NCBI GenBank assembly: GCA_024698225.1
Contig: JAILRK010000192.1
Location: 1 to 36,740, forward strand
Direction of reading: 5' to 3'
DNA from: Oscillospiraceae bacterium
GTDB lineage: Bacteria > Bacillota > Clostridia > Oscillospirales > Oscillospiraceae
DNA length: 36,740 bases
The translations under genes and the position numbers were made by a program. The notes below the pieces were generated by a model. That model was not told the origin of the DNA, made no database searches, and was given only the letters and a program-made list of their open reading frames with translations. Numbering within the stretch: position 1 is the first letter of the stretch; each line of letters starts with the position of its first letter. Of the stretch, positions 8,259 to 14,527 are shown piece after piece.

Positions 8259-10105
8259 GCGCGCACCACCTCCAGCGCTGTCTCCGCGATGGACGCGGCG
8301 TCAATATGGAACGCCGCACGCAGCTGCTTTGTGCTGCCGTGGGGCGGAAACTGCTTGCCGAGGTTGCACAGGTGCAACCGCTCAAGCGGGGTGCCTTCTT
8401 CGGTCAGTATGGCGGCAAGCCGCTGGCCGACACAGCCGACGCTGGCGCACTCCTCCGCGACGACCAGTTTTTTCGTCCCGGCAAAGGTGCGCCGCACGTC
8501 CCGGTCAAGGAAGGGCGAGATGCAGTTGACCTTGACGACGCGTGCCGAAACGCCCTGTGCAGCAAGCAGCTCCGCCGCGTCGAGCACGGGGGAAATCATG
8601 GTGCCGTAGGCACAGAGGGTCACGTCGTTACCCGCGCGCAACTCGGCAAAGACGCCTTCGCTGCGGTCCTCGTGGTAGCGCTCCTCGCCGCCGCGGGGAT
8701 AGCGGATTGCCACGGGACCGTCCATTTCCAGGACGGCACGGCGCAGCATGCTGCGCAGCTCCGCAAAGCTTGCCGGGCAGAGCACCGTCATGTTGGGGAT
8801 ATCGGACAAAAACGTGGCGTCGAAGATGCCGTGGTGGGTTTCACCGTCCGCGCCGACCAGACCGGCGCGGTCCACGGCAAACACGGTGTGCAGGTTCAGC
8901 AGCGCCGTGTCGTGAATGAGCTGGTCATAGGCGCGCTGCAAAAACGTGGAATACACGGCGAACACCGGCACAAGCCCCTGCTTCGCCATGCCCGCCGCCA
9001 TTGCCGCCGCCTGCGACTCCGCAATGCCAACGTCGAAAAAACGCTTCGGAAAGCGCTCGGCAAAGTCTGCGAGGCCCGTGCCGTCGCACATGGCGGCGGT
9101 GATGGCGCACACGCGCCGGTCCTCCCCGGCGAGGCGGCAGAGCTCCGCGCCGAAGACCGAGGCGAAGTTCTCCCCGCTGCCCTTGCACACGCCGCTGTCC
9201 ACGTCGAACGGACCGACGCCGTGCCAACGGTTCGGCTCGCGCTCCGCAGGCGGATAGCCCTTGCCCTTGACCGTGCGCACGTGCAGCAGCACCGGGCAGT
9301 TGAGCTCCCTTGCCCAGCGCAACGTCTCCTCCAGCTGTGCCTCGTCGTGACCGTCCACGGGCCCGAGATAGGTGAAGCCCATGTCCTCAAACAGCGAGGC
9401 GCTGGGCAGCACCGCATCCTTCACGCTGTTTTTGATGCTGTGGTTGAGCGTATACAGCGCGCGTCCCGCCTTGGTTGCGCGCAGGACGCGCCGGTAGGCT
9501 TTTTTGAAGGCATAGTAGCCGGGCTTGTTGCGCAGCTTGGACAGATGCGCGGATATCGCGCCGACGTTGCGGGAGATGGACATGCCGTTGTCGTTGAGGA
9601 CAACAATCATCGGCTCGCCCGATGCGCCCGCGTTGTTCAGCCCCTCGTAGGCAAGGCCGCCGGAGAGCGCGCCGTCTCCGATGAGGGCAAGCACCGCATA
9701 GTCCTCCCCCAGCAGGCTGCGCGCGCGCGCCATGCCCAGCGCCACGGACACGGAGTTGGAGGCGTGCCCGGCAATGAAGGCATCGTGCACGCTCTCGTTC
9801 GGCTTGGGAAAGCCGGACAGTCCGTTGTACTGACGCAGCGTCGGAAACTGCGCCGTGCGTCCCGTGAGCGCCTTGTGCGCATAGCACTGATGACCTACGT
9901 CAAAAACAAGGCGGTCCCGCGACGTGTCGAACACGCGATGAATTGCCACGGTAAGCTCCACAGCGCCGAGGTTGGAGGCGAGATGTCCCCCTGTCTTCGC
10001 GACGCTGTGGAGCAAAAAGCTGTGTAATTCATCACATAGATGCTTCGTTTGCTCTCCCGAGAGCGCCTTGACATCCTCCGGCGTGTGGATTTGCTCTAAA
10101 ATCAA
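8255..10105 (-). CDS. dxs: 1-deoxy-D-xylulose-5-phosphate synthase
   Basis: DXS motifs (HLASNLGAVELTVAIHRVFD, DVGHQCYAHK, IGDGALSGGLAYEGLNNAG). TTG at 10105 with GAGGTG upstream preferred over the track start at 10174, which overlaps the upstream gene. Confidence 0.95.
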   Translation of the reverse strand: MILEQIHTPEDVKALSGEQTKHLCDELHSFLLHSVAKTGGHLASNLGAVELTVAIHRVFDTSRDRLVFDVGHQCYAHKALTGRTAQFPTLRQYNGLSGFPKPNESVHDAFIAGHASNSVSVALGMARARSLLGEDYAVLALIGDGALSGGLAYEGLNNAGASGEPMIVVLNDNGMSISRNVGAISAHLSKLRNKPGYYAFKKAYRRVLRATKAGRALYTLNHSIKNSVKDAVLPSASLFEDMGFTYLGPVDGHDEAQLEETLRWARELNCPVLLHVRTVKGKGYPPAEREPNRWHGVGPFDVDSGVCKGSGENFASVFGAELCRLAGEDRRVCAITAAMCDGTGLADFAERFPKRFFDVGIAESQAAAMAAGMAKQGLVPVFAVYSTFLQRAYDQLIHDTALLNLHTVFAVDRAGLVGADGETHHGIFDATFLSDIPNMTVLCPASFAELRSMLRRAVLEMDGPVAIRYPRGGEERYHEDRSEGVFAELRAGNDVTLCAYGTMISPVLDAAELLAAQGVSARVVKVNCISPFLDRDVRRTFAGTKKLVVAEECASVGCVGQRLAAILTEEGTPLERLHLCNLGKQFPPHGSTKQLRAAFHIDAASIAETALEVVRA

Positions 10106-10118
10106 AGTGACACCTCTT

Positions 10119-10667
10119 TTATTTTCGTCCGATGTGGAATACGCGCAGCACCTTGGCCGCATGGTATACGACATTCTTGCTGCGTGTCATTGCAATCCGC
10201 TTGCCAATCGCCTTGCCGCCGATGGTCACGCCTGAAATCAGCGCCGTCACCGCAATGGAAATCAGAATGCTGCGGGTGTTGAACCCCGCCTGCAGCTTCG
10301 CCACAATGACTGCGGCGGTGGTGCCGCTGACGATGCCGCAGATGTCGCCCACCACGTCATTGCAGAAGCTCGACACCTTCTCGGCGTTGCGAATGAGATA
10401 CAACGCCTCCTTCGCGCCCTTCTCCCTGTGCGACGCCATGGAATGAAACGGTTTGGCGTCCGCCGCAGTCACGGCGACGCCGATGACGTCGAACACAATG
10501 CCAAGGAAAATGAACGCCAGCAGCACGCAGACCGCCAGCGGATAGCCCGCGTCCTCCAGCGCAACGCCGGAGGCGAGACTCAGCGCCGCGGACAGCACCA
10601 CGGAGAGAAGAAAAATGCGCAGAACCCAAGGGGCATAACTTCGCGGCTTTGCCTCTTCTTTTTTCAT
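10119..10667 (-). CDS. oapA: Small multi-TM membrane protein, OapA-like (OLE-associated protein A)
   Basis: Starts MKKEEAKPRSYAPW; several hydrophobic helices; lies directly between the candidate OLE RNA and dxs, the expected OapA position. Confidence 0.75.
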   Translation of the reverse strand: MKKEEAKPRSYAPWVLRIFLLSVVLSAALSLASGVALEDAGYPLAVCVLLAFIFLGIVFDVIGVAVTAADAKPFHSMASHREKGAKEALYLIRNAEKVSSFCNDVVGDICGIVSGTTAAVIVAKLQAGFNTRSILISIAVTALISGVTIGGKAIGKRIAMTRSKNVVYHAAKVLRVFHIGRK

Positions 10668-10729
10668 ATGACCTCTCAAAACGACCGCCCGAAGGCGGCA
10701 GAATAACAGCAAAAAACTGAAGAGCGGCG

Positions 10730-11380
10730 GCAGAATAGAGTAATCCTACGGCTTTGGTCGGGTTGGCTTTCCCCGCGGTCCGCCTCCCGTTGCCGGTCAG
10801 GTGGTTCCCCTTTAAGGACCGTGCCGCGCCGTTGCCAACGCGCGATACCCGATTGCCACTTAGTCCGCACTGTAACCCCTACTCTGCCCCAAACGGACAG
10901 CCTAGGCGATTTCCGCCGCAGTCAAACCGTCTCTTAGCCTCTTTTGCAACGGCGGTTTCACGGAGCAATCGCCCTATCCCCTGGCCGGGGGATTTGGTTG
11001 TGTTCTCCGATTCGTCGCCGCCACGCAAGGCAGGCTACTCCGCGCACAGCGTTCACGGCGCTCGGGCCGGGTAGCACCGCAACGCGGGTTCTTAGCCCGC
11101 TCCGTACCAAGGTCGCTTACCAACAAGGGGAGTACGCCTGGCACGAGGGCGGGTCTCCACGGAAACAGGGTCGCGACCCCCATGCCATTAGGGGACGCCC
11201 GGAATCCGCAGGCTCCGCTTCTTCCGAGTTCGAAAGGCATAGCCTCCCTTCAGCACCCACCCCAAACTGGGCGTAAGCAGCAGGCACCAAAGGTTTCATA
11301 GTTGTGCCCTTTAAAGGATTTTTAGGCCCTTCTTAGGAGACGGCAGATCTGACTAGGATACTGCGCCGCTGTTCAGTTAT
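10730..11380 (-). ncRNA. Candidate OLE (ornate, large, extremophilic) RNA
   Basis: About 650 nt non-coding stretch with many short complementary segments, its own consensus-like promoter, and oapA-like, dxs, tlyA, argR and recN genes downstream. Boundaries approximate. Confidence 0.83.
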
Positions 11381-11385
11381 CGCTT

Positions 11386-11414
11386 ATTATATACAACTGA
11401 ATCTGAATATTCAA
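11386..11414 (-). promoter_or_regulatory. Promoter of the candidate OLE RNA and downstream operon
   Basis: TTGAAT-N17-TATAAT on the minus strand. Confidence 0.85.
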
Positions 11415-11457
11415 GCCATTCCTGCATATTTACAAAAAGTTTCCATCTGTTCCCATC

Positions 11458-11482
11458 TTCCAATGAAACAATTTCATTGGAA
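11458..11482. repeat. Perfect 11-bp inverted repeat upstream of the OLE promoter
   Basis: TTCCAATGAAA-CAA-TTTCATTGGAA. Confidence 0.9.
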
Positions 11483-11505
11483 CGGCGCATGTTTTGTGCG
11501 CTGCA

Positions 11506-11551
11506 GAAAAAAGCCCTGCCCCCGCAAACCCGTGGAGGCAGGACGTTTTTT
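11506..11551 (-). terminator. Terminator of the nitrite-reductase operon
   Basis: Minus strand CGTCCTGCC...GGCAGGGC followed by TTTTTT. Confidence 0.8.
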
Positions 11552-11562
11552 GCGCTGTGGGG

Positions 11563-12153
11563 TCATTCCGGCTGCTCGCCGCGGTGCTTTGCCTTGCAGA
11601 TGAGCTGCGTCATGCTGCCCATCGGGCAGAAGCTGCACCAGGTCCGCGGGCGGTAGAGCGCCATCACGATGAGGCCGATGAGTGTGGAGGTCAGCATCAG
11701 GCTGTAGAAGCCGAAGCTGAACTGCGCGACCCAATCCGCTGTCGTGCCGGCGGTATACGCCCAGCCCCAGGGCACGCGGAAGGTCCAGAACAGCTTCACG
11801 ACCTCCCGCAGCGACGACGCCCCGGCATAGACCAGGTAGGTCTGATGCACGATGTTGGCGAACATCGTGAGGAAGAACAGCAAAAACCCGTAGCGGAACC
11901 ACTTCGACGACAGCCACGCGGGCGCGGGCTTCCCGCGCGAGCACTTCAGAGCGCGCGGCAGGACGGTGAACAACTGTCCCCTGCCGCAGAGGTGATTGCA
12001 GAAGAATTTGTCGCCGCCGAAGAGCGCCAGAAGCAGCGGCAGCAGAAAGTCAATCATGCCCAGCCAGGCAAACAGAATGTTGAAAAAGCCCAGCGTGAAG
12101 TAGAGAATGGACCAAATCCAGAGATAGTCGTACCATTTTTTGCTCTTTTTCAT
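11563..12153 (-). CDS. NapH/NosR-like membrane 4Fe-4S protein
   Basis: Several TM helices; CNHLCGRGQ and CSFCPMGSMTQLIC cysteine motifs; ATG at 12153 (MKKSKKWYDYLW) overlaps the ferredoxin stop. Confidence 0.85.
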   Translation of the reverse strand: MKKSKKWYDYLWIWSILYFTLGFFNILFAWLGMIDFLLPLLLALFGGDKFFCNHLCGRGQLFTVLPRALKCSRGKPAPAWLSSKWFRYGFLLFFLTMFANIVHQTYLVYAGASSLREVVKLFWTFRVPWGWAYTAGTTADWVAQFSFGFYSLMLTSTLIGLIVMALYRPRTWCSFCPMGSMTQLICKAKHRGEQPE

Positions 12154-12356
12154 GCGTCCGCCTCCCTCAGCTTCATGTCGATGCAGTCGGCAGGACATGC
12201 TTTTTTGCATTTTCCGCAGCCGATGCAGCGCAGTGGGTCGACAAGGGCGAAGCAGCCCTTCCAGACCCGAATCGCGTCCCTGGGACACTCGTGGGTGCAG
12301 GCCCCGCAGGAGACGCAGCGCGTGCGCGCGACCTGCGCATAGAATTTAGATGCCAT
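12150..12356 (-). CDS. 2x[4Fe-4S] ferredoxin
   Basis: CVSCGACTHECP and CIGCGKCKKACP. Confidence 0.95.
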   Translation of the reverse strand: MASKFYAQVARTRCVSCGACTHECPRDAIRVWKGCFALVDPLRCIGCGKCKKACPADCIDMKLREADA

Positions 12357-12427
12357 CGTTCCTCGCCGGGCGCCGCGCCCGGCGTCCTCCTCTCCTGTTG
12401 TTTCCGTTATTGTGGTTCAAACGGCGC

Positions 12428-13216
12428 TCAGCCGTAGGAATGCAGACCGGGCATGAGCATGTTGACGCCCGCAAAGGTGAACAGCACCACCGGCACGGCG
12501 ATGATGGCATACCACGCCATCTTCACGCCGCTGCGCTTTGCGCGCAGCCGCAGGTGCAGATACACCGCATAGAGAATCCAGGTGATGAGCGCCCAGACCT
12601 CCTTCGGGTCCCAGGTCCAGAACGACGACCACGCCTGCTCCGCCCAGATGGCGCCGGTGAGGATGGTCACCGTCAGCAGGAGGAAGCCCAGCGCGATGAG
12701 CCGATACGCCAGGTAGTCCATCTGGTGGAGCTTCAGCTCGTCCGTGTCCTGCCGTCCGGACAGGACGACGTAGCGAAGCCCCGCGCCGCCTGCGAGCATG
12801 AACGACGAGTATGAGAACACCGCCGAGCCGATGTGGAACGCGAACCAGGACGAGCGCAGCGCGGGCATCAGCTCCGTGATTTCCATGGGCTGCAGCGCGG
12901 CATACGACAGGACGAGGAAGGCCATCGGCATTACCGCCACGGACAGCCACTCGGCGCGGTAACGCAGGCGCGCCACGCAGAGCATCACAGAGATGCCCCA
13001 GGAAAAGGCGGCGGAAAACTCGAACTGGTTGCTCAGCGGCAGGCGGTGCGCCGCAAGCCCGCGGAGCACGAGAAAGACCGTGTGCGCGGCAAGACCGGCG
13101 AGAAACAGCGCCCACGCCAGCCTGCCAAGCGCCTCGCGCTTGAAGACCGACGCGGCAAACTGCAGCACGGAGGCGGCGAAGTAGACAATCAAAATCCCAA
13201 AAAACAATGCGTTCAT
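12428..13216 (-). CDS. ccsA: Cytochrome c biogenesis protein CcsA/ResC
   Basis: WTWDPKEVWALITWILYAVYLHLR signature; multi-TM; adjacent resB. Confidence 0.93.
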   Translation of the reverse strand: MNALFFGILIVYFAASVLQFAASVFKREALGRLAWALFLAGLAAHTVFLVLRGLAAHRLPLSNQFEFSAAFSWGISVMLCVARLRYRAEWLSVAVMPMAFLVLSYAALQPMEITELMPALRSSWFAFHIGSAVFSYSSFMLAGGAGLRYVVLSGRQDTDELKLHQMDYLAYRLIALGFLLLTVTILTGAIWAEQAWSSFWTWDPKEVWALITWILYAVYLHLRLRAKRSGVKMAWYAIIAVPVVLFTFAGVNMLMPGLHSYG

Positions 13217-14460
13217 TCCTGTTTCTCCTTGTCCTTATTGTTCAGCAGCAGCGCAAGCTCCATGCGCATGCCCTCCGGCTTCGGTCCGCCGACGGCGTAA
13301 CCCGCGGCGTCGGTCCGGACGAGAACGGGCTGCATGAAAAACGTGACGTACAGCCCGACGGTCATCAGCACGAACGCCGCAATCAGCAGCGCGTTGATGA
13401 GCGTGGGCGTGCGCTTGATGCGAAGGCCCGGGTACTCAATCGGGTCGTTGAAGCGGAACGTGAGCCCCCCCACCTGCACCGTGTCGCCCGGAAACGCCAG
13501 CGTCGGCGTATAGACGCCGTCGGAGGCGACCTGAACGCGATACACAGGGTCGTCATAGCTGCCCGTCGTGTTGGTGATGAGCGTCACGTTGCCGCTGGGG
13601 TCCTTGATGTAGCCGGGAAACAGCGCCTCATACCAGACGCCGTTGCGCCCGTCGGCGGAGAGGAAGACCGGCTCGGTCAGCGTGAAATCGTCCGCGCCGC
13701 CCTCGGCGTTCGTCACGGTCAGCGAGCCCGCCGTGCCGTAGGTCTGCTGGTAGACCTTGTACGCGCCGAAGCTTGCGGGCTCGTTGACGCTCACGCGCCG
13801 GCTGCCGCTCATCCTCCCGTCGCTGAGGAGAATGCGCAGCTCACTGGCATAGTCCAGCCGGCCGTTCTCATCCTCAATGGAAAAGGCGTCCACCGAAATC
13901 ACCGTGCCGTCCGGCATGGTCAGCGACTCGCCGGGAAGGCAGGTCCGGTCGGTGACGGTGGGCAGATACAGCGCCGCCGCGCCCAGAAGCACCGTGAGCA
14001 GGATGGACAGATGCGTGATGAAGGTGCCCCAGCGTCCGAAGCCGTTCTTGTGCCAGACGGTCACGCCGCCGTCAAGGTGTTCCGCCTTACATCGTTTGGA
14101 AACCAGATAGGCGCGCAGCCGTTCTGACTCCTCGGGGGAGGTCTCCGCCTCGTTGGGCAGTTGCGCGGCGGCTGCAACGGCGTTCCGTCCGCCGCGCGCC
14201 ACGACGCGCACGCGCACGACGGAGCAGAGCGTCAGGTTGAGACACAGCAGGGCGAGCAGCAGCGCGAAGTACCAACTGGAAAACACATGGTGCAGCCCGA
14301 GCATCAGCACGATGCCGTGGGCGGCACGGTACGTCTGCGCGTAATACGCGACCTCCCTGCCCTGCGGAATCAGCGTGCCGACCACGGAGAACGCCGCAAT
14401 CAGTCCGAGCAGAATCAGCCCGAAGCGCATGGAGCGCAGGAACTGCCAGATTTTTTTCAT
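13213..14460 (-). CDS. resB: Cytochrome c biogenesis protein ResB
   Basis: MRFGLILLGLIAAFSVVGTLIPQG start, ResB-like TM/periplasmic pattern, overlap with ccsA. Confidence 0.92.
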   Translation of the reverse strand: MKKIWQFLRSMRFGLILLGLIAAFSVVGTLIPQGREVAYYAQTYRAAHGIVLMLGLHHVFSSWYFALLLALLCLNLTLCSVVRVRVVARGGRNAVAAAAQLPNEAETSPEESERLRAYLVSKRCKAEHLDGGVTVWHKNGFGRWGTFITHLSILLTVLLGAAALYLPTVTDRTCLPGESLTMPDGTVISVDAFSIEDENGRLDYASELRILLSDGRMSGSRRVSVNEPASFGAYKVYQQTYGTAGSLTVTNAEGGADDFTLTEPVFLSADGRNGVWYEALFPGYIKDPSGNVTLITNTTGSYDDPVYRVQVASDGVYTPTLAFPGDTVQVGGLTFRFNDPIEYPGLRIKRTPTLINALLIAAFVLMTVGLYVTFFMQPVLVRTDAAGYAVGGPKPEGMRMELALLLNNKDKEKQE

Positions 14461-14527
14461 AAAGCCCTCACAAAAACGGGACCCGCCCTCCGGAACGGTG
14501 GGCGGGCGACCCGCTTACGGTATGATA

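Noticed and set aside
6687-10027. 640-aa and 573-aa plus-strand ORFs
   Set aside because: Antisense to nadK, tlyA and dxs, all strongly supported
10676-11299. Short ORFs on both strands in the candidate OLE region
   Set aside because: No recognisable protein; the region has a promoter, RNA-like complementarity and OLE synteny instead
10730-11380. RNase P RNA, tmRNA or group II intron as alternatives to OLE RNA
   Set aside because: No RNase P CR-I GAGGAAAGUCC-like or ACAGAA-type elements, no tRNA-like TTCGA...CCA end, no domain V or reverse transcriptase seen; gene context fits OLE
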